From assembly GCA_015698045.1 (NCBI GenBank), contig BLAL01000196.1, positions 1,358,492 to 1,422,491 of the forward strand: a stretch of 64,000 nucleotides of DNA, in the 5' to 3' direction. Below the pieces are notes generated by a model. The model had not been told where the DNA came from. It worked only from the letters and a program-made list of their open reading frames with translations, and did not search any database. The position numbers and the translations under genes were made by a program. This stretch comes from Rhizophagus clarus (Eukaryota; Glomeromycota; Glomeromycetes; Glomerales; Glomeraceae). Positions 11,393 to 22,889 of this stretch are shown one piece after another; the first letter of the stretch is position 1, and each line of letters opens with the position of its first letter.

Positions 11393-12250
11393 ACAATAGG
11401 CGTAATTAATGTAAGTTTCAAAATTTTTGAAACTTTATTTTTTCTTTTTTTTTTAGGAAACATTTACTAATGTTTCCATCTTTTTTTTGTAGCTTCTGGT
11501 CTTCGTTTCTTGAATAATGGTCATAGGTGTAATGAATGTAAGTTTTGAAATTTTTGAAACTTTTTTCTTTTTTTTTAGGAAACGTTTTACTAATATTTCC
11601 GTTTTTTTTTTGTAGCTTCTGGTCTTCGATTCTTGGATGATGGCTGTGAGCGTAATGAATGTAAGTTTTGAAATTTTTGAAACTTTTTTTTTCTTTGTTT
11701 TTTTTTAGAAAATGTTTTACTAACATTTCCGTCTTTTTTTTATAACTTCTGGTCTTCGATTCATGGATGATGGCTGTGAGCGTAATGAATGTAAGTTTTG
11801 AAATTTTTGAAACTTTTTTTCTTTGTTTTTTTAGGAAACATTTTTACTAACATTTCCATCTTTCTTTTAGTAGGTTCTGGTCTTTGATTCTTGAACGATG
11901 GCCGTGTACGTAATGAATGTAAGTTTCAAAATTTTTGAAACTTTATTTTTTCTTTTTTTTTTAGAAAACGTTTTACTAACATTTCTGTCTTTTTTTTGTA
12001 GCTTCCGGTCTTCGATTCTTGGACGATGGCCATAAGCATAATGAATGTAAGTTTCAAAATTTTCAAAACTTTTTTTTTTTCTTTATTTTTTTTAGGAGAC
12101 GTTTTTACTAACATTTCCATTTTTTTTTGTAGCTTCCGGTCTTCAATTCTTGGACGATGGCCATGGGCGTAATGAATATAAATTTTGAAATTTTTGAAAC
12201 TTTATTTTTTCTTTTTTTTAGGAAATGTTTTACTAACGAATCCATCTTTT
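11393..12250 (+). repeat. Micro-exon/intron-like array 2 with constant 45-nt exon-like blocks
   Basis: Six consecutive units (periods 123-131 bp) carry exon-like blocks of exactly 45 nt at 11493-11537, 11616-11660, 11746-11790 (by alignment 11746-11780 plus the shared GAAT end), 11874-11918, 12002-12046 and 12133-12177. A truncated block precedes them at 11393-11410. Five of the six blocks have a TAG immediately upstream, except the third (TATAA), and most are followed by GTAAGT; the last has ATAAAT. The spacers contain ACTAAC or ACTAAT followed by a pyrimidine tract. In one phase the consensus block reads SGLRFLDDGCERNE, with silent TCT/TCC, GAT/GAC and CGA/CGT changes; one block has CGA changed to TGA. 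Blocks are GC-richer than spacers. Whether it is transcribed or spliced is unknown. Confidence 0.6.
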
Positions 12251-12299
12251 TTTTGCAAGTTCTAATCAAACGTTTTTAGTAATTAGGCTTCTTTACAAG

Positions 12300-13540
12300 C
12301 ATGTTTCTTTTTATTTCATTTTATTTTTTTTATGATTGATTACATTTTGTTATTTACTAACTTTTCTTTTATTTTTTCTTTTATCCCCTGTGTTTCTTTT
12401 CATTTGTTTTCCATTCTTTTCGTCTCCCTTCAATTCTTTTTGTATATTCACATTTCTCTTTTATTTCTTCCTCTTTTTTTTCTTTTTTTTACATTTTTCC
12501 TTCTATTTTTTTTTCAACTATTACGTTTAACCCTCCTTTTCATTTCATCACTTTACATTTGCCCTCATTTTTGCTTTATTTCTTTACGTTTCATCTCCTT
12601 TTCATTTGTCTCTTTACGTTCCTCCTTTTTTCATTTTATTTTTTATATTTTCCCTTCTTTTCATTTCACCCTTTACGCTTCCCCCTTCTTTTCATTTTGT
12701 TCCTTTTCCTTTTCATTTCATTTCCTCTTTTTTTGTTCTTTTCATTTTGTTCCTTTGCATTTCCTCCTTTTTTTTTGTTCTTTTACATTTCTTTCCTTTC
12801 TTTTTGTTCCTTTACGTTTCCCCTTCATTCCTTTACATTTTCCCTTTGTTCCTTTACATTTCCTCTTTTTTCTTTTCGTTCTTTTACATTTCCCTTTGTT
12901 TCTTTATGTTTTCCTACTATTTATTTTATTTATTTTCACTTTCCCCTTCATTCTTTTCTTTTCACCCACCTTTTGATTTATTTTGTTTCTTTTGTTTTTT
13001 TTTGTTTCTTTTCACTTTTCTTTATTCATCTCCCCTTCAATTCTTTTGTATATTCACATTTCTCTTTTATTTCTTCATGTTTCCTTTATTTTTTCTTTTT
13101 TTACGTTTTGCCTTCCATTTTTTTTGTTCTATTACGTTTCACTCTCATTTTTGTTTCATCACTTTATGTTTTTCCTTCTTTTCGTTTTGTTCCTTTGCAT
13201 TTTCTTCTTTTTTTTTGTTCTTTTACATTTCCTTCCTTTCTTTTTGTTCCTTTACGTTTTCCCTCCTTTTTTTCGCTCCTTTATATTTCCCTTCTTTCTT
13301 TTCGTTTCTTTATGTTTTCCTACTATTCTTTTTGTTTTTTTTTTATATTACACTATCCTTTTTTCTTACATTTCCTTCTTCATTTCTTTCATTTTCTTTA
13401 CCTTTGTATTCTTTTCGTTTTTTTTTGTTTCCCCTTACTTCTTTTCATTTCCCCCCATTTCTTTTATTTCACTTTTTTTCTTTATTGTTATTCTTATTTT
13501 TTAACACATTTCTTTATTTGATTCATTTTTTACTTTCATT
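12300..13540 (+). repeat. Pyrimidine-rich low-complexity tract
   Basis: This is a degenerate array of TTCCTTTACATTTCC-type units on the plus strand. It gives long Phe/Ser/Leu-rich open frames in all three phases, which I do not accept as genes. The same sequence occurs in inverse orientation at about 19930-20970. Confidence 0.8.
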
Positions 13541-13729
13541 ATAGATTTCTTTTTTTTAGATTAATTTTCTATTAAAATAAATTCTTATTTTTTAATTACT
13601 AATAAAACATGTAAATTTTTAAATTAAACTACTTTGAATAAAATTTTTTGAGAAAAAATAAATTTTTGCATGTGTCATACTTCATAAATATAAATAAAAT
13701 AAATTTAGCTAATTTGATTGAATTTGTAT

Positions 13730-13870
13730 GCACTATTTAAAAATTGGAGTACTGATTTGCATGCACTATTTAAAAATCAGAGTGCTGATTTGCATGCACT
13801 ATTTAAAAATTGAAGTGCCGATTTGCATGCACTATTTAAAAATAGGAATACCGATTTTTTAGCACAAATT
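13730..13870. repeat. 37-bp tandem repeat near the right end of element C
   Basis: Four copies of a unit with GATTTGCATGCACTATTT and AAAAATTGGAGT occur. The reverse complement appears at 20060-20170 in the element C fragment, which shows this array belongs to the element. Confidence 0.75.
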
Positions 13871-14034
13871 GGCAATGCTGTTCATAAACAATTCGTGCCA
13901 TAAAATTGGCAACAAAAAACCACAATTCAGACAAATATATCAAAAAATCAGACAAAAATCAGACTGCCGATTTTTGGAGATTTTTTTTATTCGACCTGTA
14001 CAGAATTGCGCAGATCTGTGAATCAAAATTTTTC

Positions 14035-14945
14035 CTGATGAATTTGATATAAATATGATATTGCTACGATACAGTTACAATGTCAAATAAGTGTTGTATA
14101 GTGATCGCAGAAATATCGTACTAATCAATAATAAATAGATATAGTTACGACTAACTTAATGATAACGATTCAACTTTTTACTATGATATCGTGATAATAT
14201 CATAACAATATCATTATAGTATCGAATCGATATTGATAAATAACCCCAAGTTTCAGTAAAGTAGTTTTGATGTTAAGCAGATATCTTAATATTCTTGAGG
14301 TGTTGATTTGATATTGGTATGATGTAGTTACGACATTGGGTATCTATTTTAAAATTCAAATAATATTTTTGTAATGTTGTCTCAATGTTTGGACAATATA
14401 ATTTTGATGTCGAGCAAATGACTTAATATTTGAACAATATTTTTGAAATGTTAATTTAATGTCAGTATGATGTCGTTACGATGTTGGGCAGGTATTTTAA
14501 AATTTAAATAAAATTTCTGCGATGTTATCATAATGTTTGAACAATATAGTTTTGATATCGAGCAAATGCCTTAATATTTGAACACTATTCTTGAGATGTT
14601 AATTTGATGTCGATATGATGTAGATTTGACATTGGGTAGGTATTTAAAATTTGAAACAATAGTTTTAAGATGTTGATTTGATGTTAGTATAATATAATTT
14701 TGATATTAAACTAATATTTTTTAAACTTTTAATGATATCACTATGATACCATTAATATATTGAATCGTATGTCAATTTGATGTTGATTCAATGCCGTCAT
14801 AAATCATCATCAAATCAACATCAAATCAGCATATTTAAGTTCAAACTTAACTATATCGATTTGATTTTTAATTACAATATCGTGAATATCTTGAAACAAT
14901 ATCAAATTAACGTCACCTTAGAACCCCAAGTTTCTGTAAAGTAGT
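14035..14945. repeat. ATATCG-rich dispersed repeat, two head-to-tail copies
   Basis: Both copies end with CCCCAAGTTTC(A/T)GTAAAGTAG, at about 14243-14263 and 14926-14945. The first copy matches, in reverse complement, the stretch starting near 48024 over about 220 bp, including AAGTTAGTC and CTGCGATCACTATA. No coding frame is present. Confidence 0.7.
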
Positions 14946-14989
14946 GCTAAAATACTGAAATGCTGAAATGCCAAAACTGCTAAAACTGC

Positions 14990-15715
14990 TAAAATTTACA
15001 TTAAGAAATAAAAAATTTATATTAAGAAATAAAAAATTTATATTAAGAAATAAAAAAAATTTATATTAAGAAATAAAAAAAAATTATATTAAAAATAAAA
15101 AAAATTTATATTAAGAAATAAAAAGAAGAAAAATAAAAAAAAAATTTATATTAAAAAAATTAATATTAAGAAATAAAAAAAAAAAAATTTAAATTAAAAA
15201 ATAAAAAAAATTTATATTAAAAATTATAAAAAAATAAAAAATTTATATAAAAAAATAAAAAATTTATATTAAAAAATAAAAAATTTATATTAAAATAAAA
15301 AATTTATATTAAAATAAAAAATTTATATTAAGAATAAAAACTTTACATTAAGAAATAAAAATTTACATTAAGAAATAAAAAATTTATATTAAAAAATAAA
15401 AAATTTATATCAATAAATAAAAAATTTATATTAAAAATAAAAAATTTACATTAAAAAATAAGAATTTGCATTAAGAAATTTACATTAAAAAATAAAAAAT
15501 TTATATTAAGAAATAAAAAATTTACATTAAGAAATAAAAATTTACATTAAGAAATAAAAAATTAATATTAAAAAATAAAAAATTTATATTAAAAAATAAA
15601 AAATTTATATTAAAAAATAAAAAATTTATATTAAAAAATAAAAAATTTATATTAAAAAATAAAGAAAATTTATATCAAGAAATAAAACATTTATATTAAG
15701 AAATAAAAAAAACAG
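14990..15715. repeat. 21-bp AT satellite (TTTATATTAAGAAATAAAAA)
   Basis: This is an array of about 35 imperfect copies of an ATTTATATTAAGAAATAAAA unit. The same unit recurs at 18790-19450. It contains no coding capacity. Confidence 0.85.
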
Positions 15716-16040
15716 TTTTCTTATTTTACGCAACTGTGCAAAATGCAGGGGTACGCAAATTACATATAAAAATTTTAAAATACTAATACTTTTACACATG
15801 GTATAAAAATTTAACAAATTTATTAAAATTTATAGTAATGCATACATCATTTTTATGTGCACCTGCTTATAAATTATATTATTATTAATTTTTTGTAAAT
15901 AAATTATCTTCACTTTCATGCAATTCAAATTTATGTTTTGAATTTACCTACAAAATTGATGAAATGATTGAGTTATGAAGCATTATTTTGACATTTTAAT
16001 ATATTTAACTAAATCAACTAAACAATCTATAACTTTAAAC
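15716..16040. other. AT-rich spacer, nothing recognised
   Basis: This lies between the AT satellite and the telomere-like block. I see no gene or repeat. Confidence 0.4.
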
Positions 16041-16180
16041 ATCTAATTCCTAACCCTAATCCCTAATCCCTAACTCCTAACCCTAATACTTAACCCTAAT
16101 CCCCAACCCTAACCCCTAACCCTAATCCCTAACCCTAATCCCTAACTCCTAACACTAACCTTAACACTAATCTAATACTC
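16041..16180. repeat. Interstitial telomere-like repeat (CCCTAA variants)
   Basis: About 16 imperfect repeats of CCCTAA/CCTAAT-type units (AACCCTAATCCCTAACCC and variants) cover roughly 120 bp and fade into CTAATAC-like sequence. They correspond to the TTAGGG telomere type read on the minus strand. Diverged units embedded in AT-rich repeats indicate an internal relic rather than a chromosome end. Confidence 0.75.
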
Positions 16181-16890
16181 AAGTTTAATACTTACCCTAA
16201 TTCAATGTTCTAATTTTAATCTAATGCATCAACATTTCTTTTCTTCCAATTTAGATTCATTAAACATATTGCATGATTATGATCATTTTTATTATATAAG
16301 CCACATTTTTTACTTGTAGAGGCTTCATTAGATCAGATTGAAGTTTGTAAAGGGCCTTTAAATCTCGCTGTTCTGGGTAGTCCTCCTTTGGGATATCTGA
16401 TTATAGGATTTCCAATTAGATTGATATTTTCTTGATCTACCTTTTGTTTACCTGTAATTTGTTAATTTTTATCTGCATCTATATTACTAATATTGCAACT
16501 TGATCTAAGTTGTAAATTTAGCGCTTCCTTATTTTTTTTGTTAATATAATCAGGACCCCGAATAATATATATACAAGTAACAAAAAAATTTGCTTATTTA
16601 TCATATAAAATTTTTTTTTAAGTCATATAGAATTTTGCTTATTAGAAAGCAAAAAATGAAAAAAGTTGTAATTATAGATGCATAATAGGGAATTAAAATT
16701 GTTAAAGTTATATATAGATTTTGCGTAGCAAGGGGTGATTTTCATACTACATATATAAGAAAAAAATTTTAATTTCACTCATACTTTTAAAAATTTTTTT
16801 GAAAAGATATTTTCTTTTTTCAATATATTATTGATTTTATACGCTTTAGTTTTCATAAAATTAAATATTATATTTATAAAAAAATACATT
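16181..16890. other. Intergenic, nothing recognised
   Basis: The sequence is AT-rich without a convincing coding frame. It leads into the 177-bp tandem repeat. Confidence 0.4.
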
Positions 16891-17640
16891 TTTTATAATA
16901 ATATTCTCTTATTCTTGTTTTTTGTTTACTAAATTTAACTATATGTAAAATAAATTTTAGTTGAATGAAATCACTTTTTATATTTAAGTAAAGCTGTTTA
17001 ATAATGTCAAAAATACTCAGATCTTATTTTTCTTAAAGCTAAGTATAATATTTATAAAGAAATTTGTATTTTTTAAACAGTACTAATTCCAAAAATTTTT
17101 TTTTTTCTCTTTTAACTTCAGGACATAATTACATCTCTTTGGTCAAATGAAATCACTTTTTTCCGCTTAAGTAAAGTTATTCAGCGGGATTGAATCTACT
17201 TGCATATTAATTTTTATGATGATTGGCATAATATTTATGAAGTATTGGCTATTTTTGTATTATCAACTTTTTTGCGAAAACCTATTTTGCAACTTCAGAG
17301 CGTGATTTCACCACTTTGGTCAAATGAAATTGTCTTTTCCGCTTAAGTAAAGTTGTTCAGCGGGGTCAAATCTACTTACAGTAAAAGTTTTAGAATGATT
17401 GGATTAATATTCGTGGAATGCAACCAAGATTTGTACTTTCAATTATATCGTTTATTTGATTTTTAATTTTAAAGTGTAATTTTACTATTTTTGGTTAAAT
17501 TAAATCAACTTCTTGTGCTTAAGTAAGTTGTTCAAAACGGTTGAAAATAATTGTGCTTTATTTTTTATAATTCTAGATATAATATTTATTGAAAGGTTAG
17601 TATCCCTATAACAGTATTAATTTTTAAATTTTTAATATTT
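16890..17640. repeat. About 177-bp tandem repeat, four diverged copies
   Basis: The block GGTCAAATGAAATCACTTTTTTC ... CTTAAGTAAAGTTGTTCAGCGG recurs with anchors near 16960, 17141, 17318 and 17493, giving periods of about 175-181 bp. The two central copies are the most similar. The period is close to a nucleosome repeat length, as in many satellites. Confidence 0.7.
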
Positions 17641-17929
17641 TGGGTATTTAAATTAAATTATGTATCACATTAAAATTTATTTGTATTTTAATTTTTATAA
17701 TAAATTGTACTATAAATATAAATTTATAAGTTATTTATAAAAGTTTTTATACATGTCATAAAATAAGTTGTTTAGCAATATAAAATTTTTGATGTTATAA
17801 TAAAATTTTGCTTAGCAGAGTTTAAAATAATTTGCTTATTGATCATAGTAAAAAATTTGGATTTTAATGTGACCTATATATATATTGTTTGGGATCCTAT
17901 ATAATCCTCAAGTAAAACAATAAATGATT

Positions 17930-18370
17930 CATTACAACCCTTACAAGCAATCTGTTTAACTTGATTTGTTAAACCTTGTATATTAACATAATAAAGATTT
18001 GAAAGGTTAACATGTCATTTACAATTTGTATGACATGATTTTGATGGTTTGTTCGATGTGACATTAAGAACTCCTTCATAATGACATACTATTGTCTGTT
18101 TTTTTCATTTAGATTGTACCTTTTTGATCTTTCTTTACGAACAAAAAAACCTTATTGATGAGCCCATTGTTTAATATGTTGAAAAGCTGCCTTCCAAGTG
18201 AGAAATGATAATTTAACATTTAACATTAAAGTTGAACTACTCATATTATAGGAATAAGAGTCATTATCTTCGCCATCACTTAAGTCACTATCATCTGGAA
18301 TACGTTCAATAAAATCATTGGTCAAGACTTCAGTATCATCATCATTTGAAATGAATTCTGAATCACTCAT
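17930..18370 (-). pseudogene. FAR1/MULE-type DNA-binding domain remnant
   Basis: From the ATG at 18370 the minus strand encodes an acidic, Asp/Ser-rich head and then LTWKAAFQHIKQWAHQ. After an in-frame stop comes GFFVRKERSKRYN, and after a frame change the pattern C-H-Y-E-G-V ... SCHTNCK-stop-HVNLS. This follows the FAR1 DNA-binding domain of MULE-type transposases: W...F..., the basic GF-RK stretch, paired cysteines and a C-W-HVN end. The W of that last motif appears to be a TGA. With at least two stops and one frame shift it is a dead fragment; no DDE catalytic region follows. The other half of the element is not in the window. Confidence 0.6.
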
Positions 18371-18382
18371 TTTGATTATGTT

Positions 18383-18645
18383 TTATCATAAACAAAGGAT
18401 AGTATTGATTAGAAAGGGAAAAAGAGGAGTAAAGAAAGAATAGAAAGGAGAAGGAAGCGTGGGAAAGGAATAAATAATAGTCTATATAGTCTAAAGGTTC
18501 AATAATTTATCATAAACGAAAAGAAAAGGAAAGAATAATATTGATAAAAAGAAGAAGAAAAGAGAGCGAGAAGAGAGGAAGAGAAAGCGTGAGAAAGAAA
18601 TAAATAATAGTCTAAATAGTTTCAATAGTCTAAAGGATCATACAC
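18383..18645. repeat. Purine-rich direct duplication, about 123 bp
   Basis: TTTATCATAAAC starts two copies, near 18385 and 18508, each followed by GGAAAGAAT-type purine-rich sequence and ending AAATAATAGTCTA ... TAGTCTAAAGG. Confidence 0.7.
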
Positions 18646-18789
18646 ATAATTATTTAATAGTAAATTTTGATTGGTCATCAAAAAACTATGCGTGGGATGC
18701 ATAATATGCATCTATTAAAAATAAGTTTAATAATTTTTATAACAAGCATATAAAAAACTACGCATGAACGCATTATAAGCATAATGCAT

Positions 18790-19450
18790 AAAATATAAAT
18801 TCTCTAAAAAAAATTTATATTAAAAAATAAAAAAAATTTATAATATTAAGAAATAAAAAAAATTTATATTAAAAATAAAAAAATTATATTAAGAAATAAA
18901 AAAAATTATATTAAAAATAAAAAAAATTTATATATTAAGAAATAAAAAAGACTTATATTAAGAAATAAAAAAAATTTATATTAAGAAACAAAAAAAATTT
19001 ATATTAAAAAATAAAAAAAATTTATATTAAAGAATAAAAAAATTTATAATATTAAGAAATAAAAAAAATTTATTAAAAAAAAAAAAAAATTATATTAAAA
19101 AATAAAAAAAAAAAATTTATATTAAGAAATAAAAAAAAAGTAAAAAAAAATTTATAATAAAAAAATTAATATTAAGAAATAAAAAAAAAAAAAATTTAAA
19201 TTAAAAAATAAGAAAAATTTAAATTAAAAAATAAGAAAAATTTAAATTAAAAAATAAGAAAAATTTAAATTAAAAAATAAGAAAAATTTAAATTAAAAAA
19301 TAAGAAAAATTTAAATTAAAAAATAAGAAAAATTTAAATTAAAAAATAAGAAAAATTAAATTAAAAAATAAGAAAAATTTAAATTAAAAAATAAATTAAA
19401 AAATAAAAAAAATTTATATTAAAAATTAAAAAAAAATTATATTAAAAAAT
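18790..19450. repeat. AT satellite, second locus
   Basis: The unit is the same TTTATATTAAGAAATAAAAA type as at 14990-15715. It includes a homogeneous sub-array of a 20-bp AAATTTAAATTAAAAAATAAG variant at about 19195-19395. Confidence 0.85.
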
Positions 19451-19619
19451 AAGGCATTATTATGTGGCGACCCATCACCATGACAATCCTATCACGTGAT
19501 TTGATCTAATTGGTGAATTTTTTTAAAACTTTTATATGATATTCTTTATAAACTGTACTGCTGATCTCACTCAGAATAAAAAATTATTTTTTATCTGATA
19601 GCTAAAACAAAAAATAAAA

Positions 19620-19914
19620 AAAAATTAGCCTAACAGAAAAATAATAAAAAAAATAATAAAAAAATAATAGGAAGTAGGAAAAAAAAATTAAAATGGATAA
19701 AAAAAGAATAAAGAGGAAGGGAAAATAGAACAAAAAAAAAGGGAAAAGAATGAAAAGAATGGAAAATAATAACGAAAAGAGAAATGGAATGAAAGAAAGG
19801 GTAAAAGAATGAAAAGAATAAAGAGGAAAGGAAAATAGATTGAAAGAAAGAAAAAATAGAGAGAAAAGAATGAAGAGGAAGGGAAAATGAAATAAAAGGA
19901 AGGGGAAAGAATAA
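19620..19914. repeat. Purine-rich low-complexity tract
   Basis: GGGAAAATAGAA and GAATGAAAAGAA-type repeats. Open frames on the minus strand are Phe/Ser-rich and not gene-like. It directly abuts the element-end fragment that starts at 19915. Confidence 0.6.
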
Positions 19915-20985
19915 CACAGATTGAATAAAAAAAAATCTCCAAAAATCAGCAGTCTGATTTTTGTCTAATTTTTGGATATATTTATCTGATTTGTGGTTTT
20001 TTGTTGCCGATTTTATAGCGCAAATTGTTCATGAACGGCATTGCCGATTTGTGCCAAAAAATCAGCATTCCTATTTTTAAATAGTGCATGAAAATTGGCA
20101 CTCCAATTTTTAAATAATGCATGCAAATCAGTACTCCGATTTTTAAATAGTGTATACAAATTCAGCCAAATTATTTTATTTATATTTATTTATGAAGTAC
20201 GACACACGCAAAAATTTATTTTTTCTCAAAAAATTTTATTCAAAGTAGTTTAATTTAAAAATTTACATGTTTTATTAGTAATTAAAAAATAAGAATTTAT
20301 TTTAATAGAAAATTAATCTAAAAAAAAGAAATCTATAATAAAAGTAAAAAAATGAATCAAAGTAAGAAATGTGTTAAAAATAGGAATAACAATAAAGAAA
20401 AAAAGTGAAATAAAAGAAATGGAGGGAATGAAAAGAAGTAAGAAGAAATAAAAAAAAAATAAAAAGAATACAAAGGTAAAGAAAATGAAAGGAATGAAGA
20501 AGAAAATGTAAGAAAAAAAAATAGTGTAATATAAAAAAAATAAAAAGAATAGTAGGAAAACATAAAGAAATGAAAAGAGAGAAGGGTGATATAAAGGAAC
20601 GAAAAGAAAGGAGGGGAAAACATAAAGAAACGAAAAGAAAGAAGGAGGAAACGTAAAGGAACAAAAAGAAAGGAAGGAAATGTAGAAAAAAGGAGGAAAT
20701 GCAAAAGAATAAAATGAAAAGAAATGGAAACATAAAGTGATGAAACAAAAAGGAGAGTGAAACGTAATAGAACAAAAAAAATGAAAGGCAAAATGTAAAA
20801 AAGAAAAAATAGAGGAAACATGAAGAAATGAAAAAGAAATGTGAATATACAAAAGAATTGAAGAGGAAATGAAAAGAATGGAGAGAAGTAAAAAGAAACA
20901 AAAAAAAAACAAAAGAAACAAAGTAAACCAAAAGGTGGGTGAAAAGAAAAAGATAGAAGGGAAGTGAAAATAATGATGAAATTAC
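19915..20985. mobile_element. One-ended fragment of element C in inverse orientation
   Basis: It begins CACAGATTGAATAAAAAAAAATC, a variant of the CACAGGTCGAAT terminus of elements B and C. Next comes the B/C left-end sequence (GGATATATTTATCTGATTTGTGG, GCGCAAATTGTTCATGAACG), then the ATGCAAATCAGTACTCC repeat and the purine-rich complement of the element C pyrimidine tract. Homology with 12930-14000 runs to about 20970. No second terminus follows; the pogo-type remnant begins at once. Confidence 0.75.
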
Positions 20986-20989
20986 AGGT

Positions 20990-21450
20990 TAGGGATCAGT
21001 ATAATAATTGGATGATATCAAATATTCATACTTTTACTTCAACAGGAAAAATTAAAAGACCTTCTTATTCAACGACCGCGACATAGGTTAAAGAGTCTTG
21101 GGATGAAATTAGTGAAGATCTTATTCAAAGATCTTTTAAAAGTTGTGGAATTTCAACAAACCTTGATGGTTTAGCAGATGATTATATTGGTGATCATGAT
21201 AGTTTATTGGATAGAGATAACGAAATGATAGAAAATTCTGATGACTTAACCGATAAAAATTATGAAGAATATACCGAAGAGGTAGATTATGAGAATAAAT
21301 GGGACATCGAAGTTAATCAGAAAGAAGATCAGGAAGAAAATAATGGCAAAGGTGAGGGAGAAGGGGAAGATAGTGGTAATTATGACTACCAAGATTCTGA
21401 TGATGAAGAAATTCGCTATAGACTCAAGGAATTAAATAAAATATATAAGG
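20990..21450 (+). pseudogene. C-terminal remnant of a pogo/Tigger-type DDE transposase
   Basis: One frame reads YNNWMISNIHTFTSTGKIKRPSYSTTAT, then a TAG, then VKESWDEISEDL, RSFKSCGISTNLDGLADDYIGDH and a long acidic tail. The pattern W...TG-IK-(P/A)SYST...W...W..I...(S)FK-CGIS...DG.EDD is that of the C-terminus of pogo/Tigger-type (CENP-B-like) transposases. The stop replaces the expected Trp (TGG to TAG). There is no catalytic core upstream, because the element C fragment ends right before it. The acidic tail continues to about residue KELNKIY, then enters AT-rich sequence. Confidence 0.6.
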
Positions 21451-22885
21451 TAGTTTTCTTTTTTATATTATTTTATTTTGGTTTATCAAAATTGCTAATT
21501 ATTCTAATTATTAAATTTGTATACAATTAGAAATAAGGAACTGATTAAGGAATGTATAGTTACTATAAATAAATTGTAATAATGAAGTAATAATAATAAT
21601 AATAAATAAAGCTGTACCTGGGATATTATATTACATATAAACCTTTTCTAGTATTATACCCCAGGTATTTTACAAATTTTAAACTTTTAAATTGAAAATT
21701 TCTATGTAAAGTATCCAGGTACTTTAAAATTTTGATAAATTTTTCTAAGGGGATACTATGCATAGAGGGGGTACTGTGGCCTGTGATATACGGTAATACC
21801 TGAACAGATAAATCATGTTTACTTAGATCGATTATTTAAATGCTTTAAAATATGACTTTATATGCAAATATTTAATTTCTATTTATTTTTGATTAGTTTA
21901 GATTTCCATATATTATATATATGTATATTTTAATTTCACATTTGTGCTTCAAAAAATAACCAAATTAATCTAAAAAATTTTGAATTTATCTATAAACATT
22001 TAAAGTGTAAAATATACAGTATGTAAAATTAATTTTATTAAACATTTATTGTGTAAAAATAAACATAATTTTATCAGACAATCTGTCTATATTATTTAAT
22101 CACATATTTCACATATAATTTTTTTTTTACTTTGATCCAAAAAATAAACAATTAAATAATAAAATTTTTATTATCATCATCTCATTCCTCCATCTTCTTC
22201 TAAGCTCTTCTATGACTCAAAAAGTTAGGAAGATGGAATTGTTAATCTTAAATGGTGAAGGTCCACTCAAACGTTATCCACGTTTTTGAATGGTTGTCAT
22301 AAAGTAGGTGAATTGACACCTGGGCTAACTGAGCTGAGTATTAATATAAACTCAGAATCAACTTGAATGTCACATGACTATAAGATCTTCAAATTAAACT
22401 TGTGAACTGACCCATGTTAACTCGACTTGAATTATAATTTAATAAAAGACTTTATAATTTGTTAAAAAATATTGCAAAATATTTTTTAACATATAATTTA
22501 ACAAATAAGTTTAACATATACAATTTAACAAAAAAATGCTTCATAGTGCTTTTTTGATAATTTAATAAAAAACATTGTGAAAATGTTTTTTGATATGAGA
22601 TTTAATAAAAAAAAATATTGTGCATTTTTTAACAACGTGATAAAAAGCATAAACGTTGTGAAAACGGTTTTTTTTGATATTAAAAGACGTTGCACGTTTT
22701 TTGATATCAGATATATATAATTTAATTTCAAAAAATATTTCGCTAGAGCTCCAAATCTGACCTGACTGGTTGACCCAAAATTTTTAGGTCAGGTCAATGT
22801 TAATTAGGTACCTGATCTGATTCATTGACCTGACAAAAAATGCTAAAAAAAAATGCTAAAACTATTAGTCCCAGCATTTTTATAT
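21451..22885. other. Intergenic with short inverted motifs
   Basis: No gene is recognised. Around 21610-21730 the motif GTACCTGGGATA and its complements (TACCCCAGGTA, AAGTATCCAGGTACTTT) recur and could be a decayed hairpin repeat. Around 22740-22845 GACCTGAC-type motifs recur. The rest is AT-rich. Confidence 0.4.
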
Positions 22886-22889
22886 TTAA

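Larger units (their letters stand above)
10697..14003. mobile_element. Non-autonomous 3.3-kb element (C) with the ends of the Plavaka-type element B
   Basis: The element is 10700-14000. It starts CACAGGTCAAATG plus an A run and ends with TATTCGACCTGTA, flanked by CAG at 10697-10699 and 14001-14003 (3-bp duplication). The left end matches the reverse complement of the right end of element B (63944 inward: A run, then TCRGAWTTTGC, CTTGC). The right end matches the reverse complement of element B's left end (54181 inward: TCTCCAAAAATC, GGATATATTTRTCTGATTTGTGG) over more than 100 bp. No transposase is encoded. Inside are short tandem repeats (10740-10905), micro-exon-like array 2 (11393-12250), a pyrimidine-rich stretch (12300-13540) and a 37-bp repeat with GATTTGCATGCACTATTT (13730-13860). 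The last base of the right TIR is A instead of G. Confidence 0.8.

Noticed and set aside
12332..13544. Long Phe/Ser/Leu-rich open frames (up to 320 codons) on the plus strand
   Set aside because: They occur in all three phases of a pyrimidine-rich repeat; no domain, and the same tract reads likewise on the opposite strand at 19.9-20.9 kb.
20313..20931. Long Phe/Ser-rich open frames on the minus strand
   Set aside because: They are the complement of the same low-complexity tract in an element C fragment.
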